19,770 nucleotides of DNA from Bacteroidales bacterium (GCA_017556665.1 JAFYMJ010000183.1:1-19770); one strand, 5' to 3'. Shown: positions 1-7,507, counted from the first letter of the stretch. The notes: generated by a model not told the origin, from the letters alone. Numbers and translations are program-made.

Positions 1-1
1 A

Positions 2-67
2 GAAGATAACCAGGATGGATACGCTCCGGGCAGTACCATTACATTTGATAACCCAACATTGTTCTGA
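2..67 (+). CDS. C-terminal tail of an unidentified protein (partial, 5' end outside window)
   Basis: Frame 2 is open from the window edge to a TGA at 65-67 and encodes about 21 residues, ending ...STITFDNPTLF. The stop lies 9 bases before the aroK start on the same strand, the tight spacing expected of cotranscribed genes. The tail is rich in Gly, Asp, Asn and Thr and has no charged C-terminal cluster, which would suit a beta-rich or exported protein, but this is too short to assign a family. It could also be a chance open frame. No function is proposed. Confidence 0.4.
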   Translation, partial: EDNQDGYAPGSTITFDNPTLF

Positions 68-76
68 TATAATTTT

Positions 77-628
77 ATGATAATTTCTCTATGTGGTTTT
101 ATGGGTGCAGGAAAAAGCACCCTTGGTAAGGCTATAGCTGTAAAAACAGGCTATAAGTTCATTGATTTGGACCACTACATAGAAGACAAGTATGCCACAA
201 CAATATCCAATATCTTTACAAAACTGGGAGAAGAGGCCTTTAGGGAAAAAGAGAGGGAAGCTCTTGAGGAAATTATTGCTGAGCATAATTACCTTAACAG
301 CAAAGGGGCATACAATGTAATCCTTTCATTAGGTGGAGGAACGGTTACATCCGCTCCCAGTGCAAGACTTGTTACCAACAACACCAGATGTGTCTATCTT
401 AAATGCAGCAAAGAGATACTTTTGCAACGTCTTTTAAAAAACAACTCCAAACGTCCTCTTGTTGCTGGTAAAGACACCCAGGAACTCTCCAATACCATTG
501 ATACCCTAATGGAAAAAAGGGAAAAATTATACATAGAGAGTGCCAGCATTGTCTTTAATGCAAACAATGGTAAAGCCGATGCAGTTGCCGAAAAATTAAT
601 GGAAACACTGGACCTTAAGAAACTTTAA
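77..628 (+). CDS. aroK: Shikimate kinase
   Basis: Phosphorylates shikimate at the 3-hydroxyl with ATP, the fifth step of the cytoplasmic chorismate pathway to aromatic amino acids. The 183-residue product has the usual family length (about 170-185). Visible motifs are the P-loop GFMGAGKST at residues 7-15, the Mg/shikimate-binding acidic pair in FIDLD (D30, D32), Arg56 in AFREKE, the GGG motif at 86-88 in LSLGGGTV, the lid segment KRPLV with Arg126, and Arg148 in the C-terminal MEKREKLY segment. The ATG at 77 places the P-loop at its normal distance from the N-terminus. The gene starts 9 bases after the stop of an upstream frame, so it probably shares a transcript with it. Its last 14 bases overlap the end of the convergent recJ reading frame. 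A second chorismate-pathway gene, aroE, lies about 4 kb downstream. Confidence 0.95.
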   Translation: MIISLCGFMGAGKSTLGKAIAVKTGYKFIDLDHYIEDKYATTISNIFTKLGEEAFREKEREALEEIIAEHNYLNSKGAYNVILSLGGGTVTSAPSARLVTNNTRCVYLKCSKEILLQRLLKNNSKRPLVAGKDTQELSNTIDTLMEKREKLYIESASIVFNANNGKADAVAEKLMETLDLKKL

Positions 629-1004
629 AGTCCTCTCTGGTTTTTATATCTTTTATTCTAAGTTGGATATTTGCAATTCCCCTATAATAGTTCTCTGCAA
701 TAGAATAGCAGATATCTACCGGATTGCCCCCTTGGATATGCTCAAAATGCTCAGACTTGTTGAATGCAATGGCCGAGATATGTCTGTATGGCTCATCCTC
801 CTGAATCAACTCAAGTTTAAGGTGCCCGTTGTCACTACCCACAATTCTTCCGTTTCCATTGTCATACACATTCTCTGTAACAAAAACAGGAGATGTATTA
901 CCTGGCCCAAATGGCTGGAACTGGTTAAGAATTCTAAAGAATTTAGGGGTAATCTGTTTAAAATCGAGGTATGAATCAATGTTTACAATTGGAGTAAGAA
1001 TCTC
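615..1004 (-). pseudogene. recJ: RecJ C-terminal domain segment, out of frame with the core
   Basis: Read from GAG at 1004, this frame encodes about 129 residues that continue RecJ: EILTPIVNIDSYLDF, then FFRILNQFQPFGPGN, the typical PFGPGNxxPVF segment, then GHLKLELIQEDEPYRHISAIAF and QLRIKDIK near the end. These belong to the C-terminal OB-fold region of RecJ that helps hold single-stranded DNA. No stop interrupts it until TAA at 615-617. It has no convincing start of its own (the first start-like codon, GTG at 869, lies inside the domain), so without frame restoration it should not be made. It overlaps the 3' end of aroK by 14 bases, tail to tail. Confidence 0.85.
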
Positions 1005-2347
1005 TTTGTGATTTTTTCCGCTACAATTGACTCAAATCTGTCAGAAAATTCCTGCAGATTCTCCTCTTTTAGGGTTAAGCCCGCCGCATACATATGTCCG
1101 CCAAAATTGACAAGCAAATCTGAACAGGCCTCTATAGCCTCATACAAATCAAAACCTGGAATACTTCTGGCCGAGCCATTAACCAACCCATTGGAATTTG
1201 TAAGGACAATTGTAGGTTTATAATAAGCCTCTACCAGTCTGCTGGCAACTATACCAACCACACCTTTGTGCCATTGTGAATTATATACAACAGTACTCTT
1301 TCTCTTGTCAAAGTCTGGAGACTGTTTAACCATATTGATGGCCTCAAGAGTAATCTCCCTGTCAATGTTCTTTCGGTCGTTATTGTGCTCGTTGATTGTA
1401 GCCCCTATCTTGTCTGCATCATCCTCCCTTCTGCAAGTAAGCAAATCCACTGCAGTTCTTCCGCTTTCCATTCTACCGGCCGCATTGATTCTTGGACCAA
1501 TCTTAAACACAATATCATCTATAGAGATCTTATGCTTGTCAAGACCAGATAGTTTAATCATTGGGAGCAAGCCTTTTCTTGGAGCCTCATTTATCTGTTT
1601 AAGTCCATAGAATGCCAATACCCTGTTCTCATCCACAACAGATACCAAATCTGCAGCAATACTTACCACAACCAAATCCAGAAGGTGAGAAATCTTCTCA
1701 AAAGGGATATTATATTTTTGTGCGTACCCCTGTACAAGTTTGAATCCTACTCCGCATCCCGACAAATCATCAAAAGGGTAGGTACAATCCTCCCTCTTTG
1801 GATCTAGGGTAGCTACTGCTTTTGGCAACTGGTCATCGGGAAGGTGATGGTCACAAATGATGAAATCCACACCACGTTCCTTGGCATATTCAACTTTTTC
1901 AACTGCCTTGATGCCGCAGTCAAGTGATATTACCAAAGTGTATTTGTTCTCTATGGCCCAATCAATTCCTTTGTAAGAAATGCCATACCCTTCGTCATAT
2001 CTGTCGGGAATATAATACTCCAACTTATCTGTAAGGGTTCTTAGGAAAGTGTATACCAAAGAGACAGCCGTAGTTCCGTCCACATCATAATCTCCATAGA
2101 TAAGAATATGCTCACCATTTACAATAGCTTTGTTCAAACGCTCTACAGCCTTGTCCATATCCTTCATAAGGAAAGGATCATGTAATTTGGAAAGATCTGG
2201 TCTAAAAAAGTTTTTTGCCTGATCAAATGTTTTTATTCCTCTCTTGACCAACAGATTGGCAAGGACATGGTCTACGTTAAGCTCTTGTGCAAGCTTACGT
2301 ACCTCGGCAGGATTACCCTCCTCCTTAACAATCCATTTTCTTTCCAT
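983..2347 (-). CDS. recJ: Single-stranded-DNA exonuclease RecJ, main reading frame (frameshifted, truncated)
   Basis: RecJ is the 5'-to-3' single-strand DNA exonuclease of recombination and repair. This frame holds the DHH catalytic core: DYDVDG, LDCGIKA and the CDHH signature, then the DHHA1 part with KGVVGIVASR and FGGHMYAAG. All core motifs are intact. The frame then ends early after ...VAEKITKRFLLQL at a TAA at 983-985, while the homologous sequence continues in another frame (see 615-1004). From the start chosen here this frame is 454 residues; adding one base near 1002-1017 would give about 577, a normal RecJ length. The frame is open up to 2377, but I choose the ATG at 2347 (MERKWIV) because RecJ homology begins there and a promoter-like box lies at 2366-2373. 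Whether this is a real mutation or a sequence error cannot be decided here. Confidence 0.85.
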   Translation of the reverse strand: MERKWIVKEEGNPAEVRKLAQELNVDHVLANLLVKRGIKTFDQAKNFFRPDLSKLHDPFLMKDMDKAVERLNKAIVNGEHILIYGDYDVDGTTAVSLVYTFLRTLTDKLEYYIPDRYDEGYGISYKGIDWAIENKYTLVISLDCGIKAVEKVEYAKERGVDFIICDHHLPDDQLPKAVATLDPKREDCTYPFDDLSGCGVGFKLVQGYAQKYNIPFEKISHLLDLVVVSIAADLVSVVDENRVLAFYGLKQINEAPRKGLLPMIKLSGLDKHKISIDDIVFKIGPRINAAGRMESGRTAVDLLTCRREDDADKIGATINEHNNDRKNIDREITLEAINMVKQSPDFDKRKSTVVYNSQWHKGVVGIVASRLVEAYYKPTIVLTNSNGLVNGSARSIPGFDLYEAIEACSDLLVNFGGHMYAAGLTLKEENLQEFSDRFESIVAEKITKRFLLQL

Positions 2348-2365
2348 ATTCACATTCATAACATA

Positions 2366-2395
2366 CAAAGTTAGCATTTTTATCTATATAATCAA
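2366..2395 (-). promoter_or_regulatory. Putative Bacteroidetes-type promoter of recJ
   Basis: On the minus strand TAACTTTG (2373-2366) followed by T matches the Bacteroidetes -7 consensus TAnnTTTG. A TTG at 2395-2393 lies exactly 19 bases upstream of it, as expected for the -33 element. Transcription would begin near 2358-2362, downstream of the first in-frame ATG (2377). This argues for translation from the ATG at 2347. This is a motif match only. Confidence 0.55.
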
Positions 2396-2456
2396 CTATA
2401 ATGTTACCAAATTGATTTTTTCTCTCATATAAGTATGTACTGAAAATAAAAATTAT

Positions 2457-2464
2457 TATTTTTG
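2457..2464 (+). promoter_or_regulatory. Possible -7 box of a lysS promoter
   Basis: TATTTTTG followed by T matches TAnnTTTG in the divergent recJ/lysS gap, 42 bases before the lysS ATG. I see no TTG at the expected -33 distance, and the region is so A/T-rich that a chance match is plausible. Some promoter must lie here because recJ points the other way. Confidence 0.35.
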
Positions 2465-2506
2465 TCTTTTACGCATTAATGACAATAGAAAATAAAAATA
2501 ACATAT

Positions 2507-4021
2507 ATGGAATTAAACTTGAACGAACAAGAGATTAACAGACGTAATGCACTTGTTCAAATGAGAAATTTGGGAATTGAACCTTACCCAGCAGCCATGT
2601 ATCCTGTTAATGTAACAACAGAAGATATAGCAAAGAGATTTAATCCAGAAGAGGGAAACTACCAGGACATTGCCATTGCAGGACGTATAATGAGCCGCAG
2701 AATTATGGGTGCTGCTGCATTCATTGAGCTAATGGATGAAAAAGGTAGAGTTCAAATATATGTAAAAAGAGATGAGATTTGCCCTGGTGAGGACAAAACA
2801 CTATACAACACTGTATTCAAAAAACTATTGGATATTGGTGATATCATTGGTGTTAAAGGTTTTGCTTTTGTTACTCAAACCGGACAAAAGTCAATCCATG
2901 CAAAAGAGCTTACCGTATTGTGCAAATCTTTGAAAGTTCTTCCAATTGTAAAAGAGAAAGATGGAGAGGTGTTTGATGCTTTCTCTGATCCTGAGCTAAG
3001 ATACAGACAAAGATATGTAGACCTTATTGTTAATCCGGATGTTAGGGAAACATTCATAAAAAGGTCTAAAATTATCTCAACAATGCGCCGTTTCTTTGAC
3101 CAGAGAGGTTGCCTTGAGGTGGAGACTCCTGTATTGCAGCCAATTCCTGGAGGTGCAACAGCAAGACCATTCATTACACACCACAATACTCTTGATATGC
3201 CTCTTTACTTGCGTATTGCAAATGAGCTGTATTTGAAACGTCTTATTGTTGGTGGTTACAACGGAGTTTATGAATTCTCTAAAAACTTCCGTAACGAGGG
3301 TATGGACAGAACTCATAACCCTGAATTCACCTGTATGGAGATTTACGTTGCATACAATGACTATAACTGGATGATGGACTTTGTAGAGCAAATGCTGAAA
3401 GAGGTTTCATCTGCCGTCAATGGCACTACAGTTGTTAAAATTGGTGAGCACGAGGTTGACTTTGGAGCCGAGTACAGAAGATTGCCAATGCTTGATGCAA
3501 TTAAAGAGTATGCTGGTGTTGACATTACAGGTATGAGCGAGGCTGAGCTAAGAGAGACCTGTAAAAAACTTCACATCCAGATAGATGAGAAGATGGGTGA
3601 AGGCAAACTTATAGATGCCATTTTTGGTGAGTATTGTGAGAAACATCTAATTCAGCCAACATTCATTACAGACTACCCTGTATCAATGTCACCTCTAACA
3701 AAACGTCACAGAAGCAACCCTAACCTTACAGAGAGATTTGAGTTGTTTGTATGTGGTAAAGAGTTGGCAAATGCATACAGCGAGCTGAATGACCCTATTG
3801 ACCAATTGGAGAGATTTGAGGATCAGCTTAAATTGAAAGATAAAGGTGATGACGAGGCAATGTACATAGATATGGACTTTGTAAGAGCATTGGAATATGG
3901 TATGCCTCCAACATCAGGAATGGGTATTGGCATTGACCGTCTTACTATGTTCATGACAGGTAAAACAACCATTCAGGATGTATTGTTCTTTCCTCAAATG
4001 AGACCAGAGAGCTATAAATAA
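2507..4021 (+). CDS. lysS: Lysyl-tRNA synthetase, class II
   Basis: Charges tRNA-Lys with lysine at the cost of ATP in the cytoplasm. The 504-residue product matches the length of the classic bacterial class II enzyme (E. coli LysS is 505). The N-terminal OB-fold anticodon-binding domain lies at roughly residues 55-150 ([21 protein letters not shown]). The catalytic domain follows with motif 1 around [15 protein letters not shown], the substrate-binding GGATARPF, motif 2 [15 protein letters not shown], and motif 3 [12 protein letters not shown] near the C-terminus. The start [14 protein letters not shown] is typical, and the leader is A-rich with no Shine-Dalgarno sequence. It is the first gene of a plus-strand run; the next gene begins directly after its stop codon. 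Known residues of all three class II motifs appear intact. Confidence 0.97.
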   Translation: MELNLNEQEINRRNALVQMRNLGIEPYPAAMYPVNVTTEDIAKRFNPEEGNYQDIAIAGRIMSRRIMGAAAFIELMDEKGRVQIYVKRDEICPGEDKTLYNTVFKKLLDIGDIIGVKGFAFVTQTGQKSIHAKELTVLCKSLKVLPIVKEKDGEVFDAFSDPELRYRQRYVDLIVNPDVRETFIKRSKIISTMRRFFDQRGCLEVETPVLQPIPGGATARPFITHHNTLDMPLYLRIANELYLKRLIVGGYNGVYEFSKNFRNEGMDRTHNPEFTCMEIYVAYNDYNWMMDFVEQMLKEVSSAVNGTTVVKIGEHEVDFGAEYRRLPMLDAIKEYAGVDITGMSEAELRETCKKLHIQIDEKMGEGKLIDAIFGEYCEKHLIQPTFITDYPVSMSPLTKRHRSNPNLTERFELFVCGKELANAYSELNDPIDQLERFEDQLKLKDKGDDEAMYIDMDFVRALEYGMPPTSGMGIGIDRLTMFMTGKTTIQDVLFFPQMRPESYK

Positions 4022-4831
4022 ATGAATATACAAGAGATTACATCTAATGTAAATCCTAAAATAAAAGAGGTTGCGGCGTTACTTGAGAAATCTAAGGAAC
4101 GCCGCAAATCCTCTTTATTTGTTGTAGAGGGGTTAAGGGAAGTAAACGCTTGCATAAGCAATAATTATGAAATTGCAAGCATATTCTTTAACAATCAAAT
4201 AATTTCTACAACAGATATAGACAACCTTTGCCTGCCCAAAGATGTAAAAGTATTCTCCACATCTACCAATGCCTACTCCAAAATAGCCTACAGAGAGAAT
4301 ACAGAGGGGATTATTGCAGTGGTAAAGGAGAAAAAATTATCATTGGACAACATTAAGTTAGGCAAGAAATGGGACCAGCCACTCATCCTGGTTGTTGAAA
4401 GTGTAGAGAAACCAGGAAATCTGGGGGCCTTGCTACGCACCTGCGATGCCTGTGGCGTAGATGCTGTACTGGTATGCGATCCACTTACAGATTTGTACAA
4501 TCCAAATCTTATCAGATCAAGTTTGGGAGGAATTTTTACCAATCAAGTTGTAGCCTGCTCCAATGAACAGGCACTTGAATGGCTGCAAAAGCACAATATA
4601 AACATATATACAGCCCAGCTTCAGGATTCAAAATGGTATTACCAGACAGACATGGTATCACCTACTGCCATTGTTATGGGGACAGAATCTACCGGACTGA
4701 CAGATTTCTGGCGCACAGCTTCCAATGGAAAAATTAAAATTCCTATGCTTGGGGAGCTTGACTCTTTAAATGTTTCTGTATCGGCAGCAGTCTTATGTTA
4801 TGAGGCTGTAAGACAAAGATGTAACAAATAA
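4022..4831 (+). CDS. SpoU/TrmH-family RNA 2'-O-methyltransferase
   Basis: A SPOUT-class methyltransferase that would transfer a methyl group from S-adenosylmethionine to a ribose 2'-hydroxyl of rRNA or tRNA. An N-terminal substrate-binding domain of the SpoU_sub_bind type is suggested by SLFVVEGLREV at about 31-41. The C-terminal knotted domain carries the three SpoU motifs: PGNLGALLRTCDACG at 131-145 (Asn133 and the likely catalytic Arg139), MGTESTGL at 219-226 (Glu222), and IPMLGELDSLNVSVSAA at 240-256 (Asn250). The length of 269 fits two-domain members such as RlmB and TsnR. The target nucleotide cannot be told from sequence, so I give no symbol. The ATG at 4022 directly follows the lysS stop, which implies translational coupling; aroE starts 10 bases after its end. 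Confidence 0.9.
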   Translation: MNIQEITSNVNPKIKEVAALLEKSKERRKSSLFVVEGLREVNACISNNYEIASIFFNNQIISTTDIDNLCLPKDVKVFSTSTNAYSKIAYRENTEGIIAVVKEKKLSLDNIKLGKKWDQPLILVVESVEKPGNLGALLRTCDACGVDAVLVCDPLTDLYNPNLIRSSLGGIFTNQVVACSNEQALEWLQKHNINIYTAQLQDSKWYYQTDMVSPTAIVMGTESTGLTDFWRTASNGKIKIPMLGELDSLNVSVSAAVLCYEAVRQRCNK

Positions 4832-4841
4832 AAAATCCAAT

Positions 4842-5600
4842 ATGCACAAATTTGGTCTTATAGGAAACCCTATTTCCCATTCTAAAAGTCCTGCCCTATT
4901 CAAGGCTGCTTATCCGGCAGGTGAATTCACATATGACCTTATTGAAGCCCCCACTTGCAATAAAGCTATGGAACTTTTCCACGCCAATGGGTACACTGGA
5001 ATAAATATTACCTCCCCATTCAAAGAGGAGATAATGAAATATGTTACCCTTCCCGACAGAGTTACAGCACTTATGGGATGTGCCAATATTGCCATAAAGG
5101 AGGGAGGAGAGATTAAATCATATAACTCAGACTACTTTGGGGTAAAAGAGACCCTGAAAGAGTATTTGTCGGGGAAGGAGATTGAATCCATTAAAGCAAT
5201 GGTGATTGGGGCCGGAGGTGCAGGAAAAGCAGCAGCCCTCGCTTGTGTAGATTTGGGGATGGAGACAATCCTGGCAAACAGAAGCGCTGAAAAAGCAGAA
5301 CCATATGCAAAAAAAATTGGGGCAAAATATATATCGCTGGATCAGATTCCATTTTATCTTAAGGATACTGATCTTATTGTTTATTCCCTTTCTTTTAGAA
5401 TTGACGCACTTAAGGATGAGCCCCTGGAAGGGAAGCTCTTCTTTGAGGCAAACTACGCTAATCCCCAATTTTGCAATCAAAAAGGGATAGAATATATCAG
5501 TGGCAAGTATTGGCTTTATAATCAGGCAATTCCAGCATTCAAACTTTTCACAGGAAAAGAGCCAGACACAAAAGCCATGAAAGAAATAATGGGTTTGTAA
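4842..5600 (+). CDS. aroE: Shikimate dehydrogenase (divergent cofactor loop)
   Basis: Expected to reduce 3-dehydroshikimate to shikimate with NADPH, the step before AroK. The N-terminal substrate domain is convincing: NPISHSKSP at 9-17 (shikimate-binding serines), ITSPFKE with catalytic Lys61, CANIA with Asn82, and SYNSD with catalytic Asp97. The Rossmann part has GAGGAGKA at 123-130 and NRS at 146-148, the NADP-preferring pattern. The C-terminal LYNQAIPAFKLFTG also fits. At 252 residues it is slightly shorter than usual (about 270). One oddity: the usual NATPxGM-like segment after the DLIV strand reads YSLSFRI here (about 181-187), and the following DxxYxPxxT segment is reduced to EANYANPQF. 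It is preceded closely by the methyltransferase gene. I am confident of the family and somewhat less so of normal activity. Confidence 0.87.
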   Translation: MHKFGLIGNPISHSKSPALFKAAYPAGEFTYDLIEAPTCNKAMELFHANGYTGINITSPFKEEIMKYVTLPDRVTALMGCANIAIKEGGEIKSYNSDYFGVKETLKEYLSGKEIESIKAMVIGAGGAGKAAALACVDLGMETILANRSAEKAEPYAKKIGAKYISLDQIPFYLKDTDLIVYSLSFRIDALKDEPLEGKLFFEANYANPQFCNQKGIEYISGKYWLYNQAIPAFKLFTGKEPDTKAMKEIMGL

Positions 5601-5614
5601 ATTTTTAGATTTTT

Positions 5615-5632
5615 TTTGCAAAAATATGCAAA
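5615..5632. repeat. Short inverted repeat between aroE and ssb
   Basis: TTTGCA at 5615-5620 and TGCAAA at 5627-5632 form a 6-base inverted repeat around an A/T spacer of 6. It overlaps the putative -33 element of the ssb promoter, so it could be an operator half-site pair. It may equally be a weak hairpin after aroE or chance in A/T-rich DNA. Confidence 0.3.
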
Positions 5633-5648
5633 TAAAATTGTAATTTTG
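5616..5648 (+). promoter_or_regulatory. Putative ssb promoter
   Basis: TAATTTTG at 5641-5648 matches the Bacteroidetes -7 consensus TAnnTTTG, with TTTG ending at 5618 as the -33 element. The spacer is 22 bases, slightly longer than the preferred 19-21. A start of transcription near 5655 would give a leader of about 15 bases before the ssb ATG at 5669. It would allow ssb and purA to be expressed separately from lysS-aroE. Confidence 0.5.
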
Positions 5649-5668
5649 GTTGCTAAAAATCTATACAA

Positions 5669-6085
5669 ATGTCATTCAATAAAGTATTGTTAATTGGAAA
5701 TGTAGGAAGAGATCCAGAGGTAAGACACCTGGAGGGAGGCTCTGCTGTTGCAAATTTCACATTGGCAACAAGCGAAAGATTTAAAGACAAGAATGGAGCC
5801 ACTCAAGATATTACTGAATGGCATAATATTGTTTGCTGGAGAAATCTTGCTGAACTGAGTGAGAAATACATTAGAAAAGGGTCCCAAATCTTTGTTGAGG
5901 GAAAGATAAGAACAAGAAACTGGACAGACCAGACAGGCAATAAAAGATATACAACAGAGATTTTGGCAGACAATATAAGATTATTGGACAAAAAAGGTTC
6001 ACAAACAGCGGCTTCACCTGTTGAGGCTCAATCTGCTGGATTTTCTTTGGAAAGTGAGCCTACCGACAACGATCTTCCATTTTAA
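5669..6085 (+). CDS. ssb: Single-stranded DNA-binding protein
   Basis: Coats single-stranded DNA during replication, recombination and repair and recruits partner proteins through its tail. The first ~108 residues form the OB-fold: MSFNKVLLIGNVGRDPEVR, then ATSERF, TEWHNIVCWRNLAELSEKY and KGSQIFVEGKIRTRNW. A short flexible linker follows and ends in the acidic, hydrophobic tip TDNDLPF, the conserved partner-binding tail. The total of 138 residues is at the short end of the family because the linker is brief. The start at 5669 gives the standard N-terminus. The upstream gap contains a promoter-like motif; purA follows after 27 bases with no terminator between them, so both are probably on one transcript. 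Confidence 0.95.
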   Translation: MSFNKVLLIGNVGRDPEVRHLEGGSAVANFTLATSERFKDKNGATQDITEWHNIVCWRNLAELSEKYIRKGSQIFVEGKIRTRNWTDQTGNKRYTTEILADNIRLLDKKGSQTAASPVEAQSAGFSLESEPTDNDLPF

Positions 6086-6112
6086 TTGAAATAACGTAAT
6101 AATATATAATAT

Positions 6113-7384
6113 ATGAAAGTAGATGTAGTTCTTGGCCTTCAATGGGGTGATGAGGGAAAAGGTAAAATTGTAGATGTATTAGCTAACTCATACCCAGTAA
6201 TTGGCAGATTCCAAGGTGGTCCTAACGCAGGTCACTCACTTCACTTTGAGGGTAAAAAATTTGTTCTTCACACAGTTCCATCTGGTGTTTTCAGAAAAAA
6301 TGCCATTAACATTATTGGAAATGGAGTAGTGTTGGATCCAATCATCTTTAGAGAAGAGTGCCAAGAGATTGAGGCTACTGGTGTACCTGTAAGAGAGAGA
6401 ATCCTAATTTCAAAGAAGGCTCACCTGATACTTCCAACCCATAGAATTATTGATGCAGCACAAGAGGCATCAAAAGGTAAAGGCAAAATTGGTTCTACAT
6501 TAAAAGGTATTGGACCAACATATATGGATAAAACCGGTAGAAATGGTCTAAGAATTGGCGATATCCTTGCTGACGACTTTGCAGACAGATTTGCTACACT
6601 TAAGAATAAACACAAAGATTACCTTAAACAATACGATTTCAGCTACAACGCAGAAGAGAATGAGCAAGCTTGGATGGAGGCTGTTGAGTACTTGAAAACA
6701 TTCAAGATTGTAGATGGCGAGTATGAGGTAAACAAATTCTTGAATGACAACAAGAGAATCCTTGCAGAGGGTGCTCAAGGTTCATTGTTGGATATAGACT
6801 TTGGTTCATACCCATTTGTTACATCATCTTCTACAACATGTGCAGGTGCATGTATTGGTCTAGGTGTAGCTCCTGGTAAAATTGGTAAAGTATATGGTAT
6901 ATTCAAAGCATACTGTACCAGAGTTGGTAGCGGTCCATTCCCTACTGAGCTTCACTGCGAAACAGGTGAGTTGCTAAGACAGAAAGGATTTGAGTTTGGT
7001 GCAACAACAGGCCGCCCACGCAGAACAGGCTGGTTGGATCTTCCTGCATTAAAATATGCCATTATGCTTAACGGCGTTACTGAGCTTATTATGATGAAAG
7101 CAGATGTTCTTGATACTTTTGAAACCATTAAAGTTGCTATAGGATATAAAGTTAATGGCGTAGAGACAGATCATGTTCCATTTGATACATATGCACAAGT
7201 AGAGCCAATCTATAAAGAATTCAAAGGATGGTGCAAAGACCTTACTCAAGTTACCAAAGAGATTGAACTTCCTTACGAGTTTATGGATTACGTAAGATTC
7301 ATTGAGAAAGAGTTGGGAGTTCCAGTAAAGATTATCTCTTTAGGACCAGACAGAAAACAAACAATTGTAAGAGGCGAGGACTAA
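6113..7384 (+). CDS. purA: Adenylosuccinate synthetase
   Basis: Joins IMP and aspartate with GTP to form adenylosuccinate, the first committed step from IMP to AMP in the cytoplasm. The 423-residue length is standard. Visible motifs are QWGDEGKGKIVD with catalytic Asp13, GGPNAGHS with catalytic His41, the IMP loop GSTLKGIGPTY, the EGAQGSLLDIDFGSYPFVTSS segment, TRVGSGPFPTE, the aspartate-binding GATTGRPRRTGWLD, and the guanine-binding LGPDRKQT near the C-terminus. All catalytic positions are intact. The leader is pure A/T-rich sequence without a Shine-Dalgarno site. It is the last gene of the plus-strand run: its stop lies 19 bases before a strong palindromic terminator. Confidence 0.97.
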   Translation: MKVDVVLGLQWGDEGKGKIVDVLANSYPVIGRFQGGPNAGHSLHFEGKKFVLHTVPSGVFRKNAINIIGNGVVLDPIIFREECQEIEATGVPVRERILISKKAHLILPTHRIIDAAQEASKGKGKIGSTLKGIGPTYMDKTGRNGLRIGDILADDFADRFATLKNKHKDYLKQYDFSYNAEENEQAWMEAVEYLKTFKIVDGEYEVNKFLNDNKRILAEGAQGSLLDIDFGSYPFVTSSSTTCAGACIGLGVAPGKIGKVYGIFKAYCTRVGSGPFPTELHCETGELLRQKGFEFGATTGRPRRTGWLDLPALKYAIMLNGVTELIMMKADVLDTFETIKVAIGYKVNGVETDHVPFDTYAQVEPIYKEFKGWCKDLTQVTKEIELPYEFMDYVRFIEKELGVPVKIISLGPDRKQTIVRGED

Positions 7385-7396
7385 ACAAGATTATAT

Positions 7397-7429
7397 AAAA
7401 AAAGGGTTGCAGCTGCAACCCTTTTTTTT
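7397..7429. terminator. Bidirectional intrinsic terminator after purA
   Basis: A perfect 18-base palindrome GGGTTGCAGCTGCAACCC at 7404-7421 folds into a 7-bp GC-rich stem with an AGCT loop. It is preceded by seven A and followed by eight T, so it works as an intrinsic terminator on both strands. It ends the purA transcript and can also block transcripts arriving from rpoC on the minus strand. Confidence 0.93.
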
Positions 7430-7449
7430 GCATTCTCCCTTATCTTATT

Positions 7450-7476
7450 GCCATTTAAAATTATGGCCATTTAAAA
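7450..7476 (+). repeat. Pair of 11-base direct repeats in the purA/rpoC gap
   Basis: GCCATTTAAAA occurs at 7450-7460 and again at 7466-7476. The copies lie between the two facing terminators. It is probably a small local duplication; I know of no function. Confidence 0.5.
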
Positions 7477-7507
7477 CAAAAAGCTGAGCCATATTGACTC
7501 AGCTTTT
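7473..7507 (-). terminator. Intrinsic terminator of the rpoBC transcript
   Basis: AAAAGCTGAG at 7479-7488 and CTCAGCTTTT at 7498-7507 form a perfect 10-bp stem with a 9-base loop. On the minus strand the stem runs into a U-rich tail (T5, G, T4). It starts about 21 bases after the rpoC stop, so it is well placed to end the long minus-strand operon. Confidence 0.88.

Noticed and set aside
663..1011. Two plus-strand open frames (663-974 and 829-1011) opposite the recJ 3' region
   Set aside because: They lie entirely antisense to the RecJ C-terminal coding sequence, whose protein is recognisable. The translations are low-grade and match no family I know.
2443..2462. A/T-only inverted repeat (AAAATAA/TTATTTT) ahead of lysS
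   Set aside because: Built only of A and T in a very A/T-rich gap, so chance is the simplest explanation and the hairpin would be weak.
5127..5621. 164-codon minus-strand frame opposite aroE
   Set aside because: Shadow of aroE: Phe-, Cys- and Ile-rich with no motif, and it starts inside the AroE Rossmann coding region.
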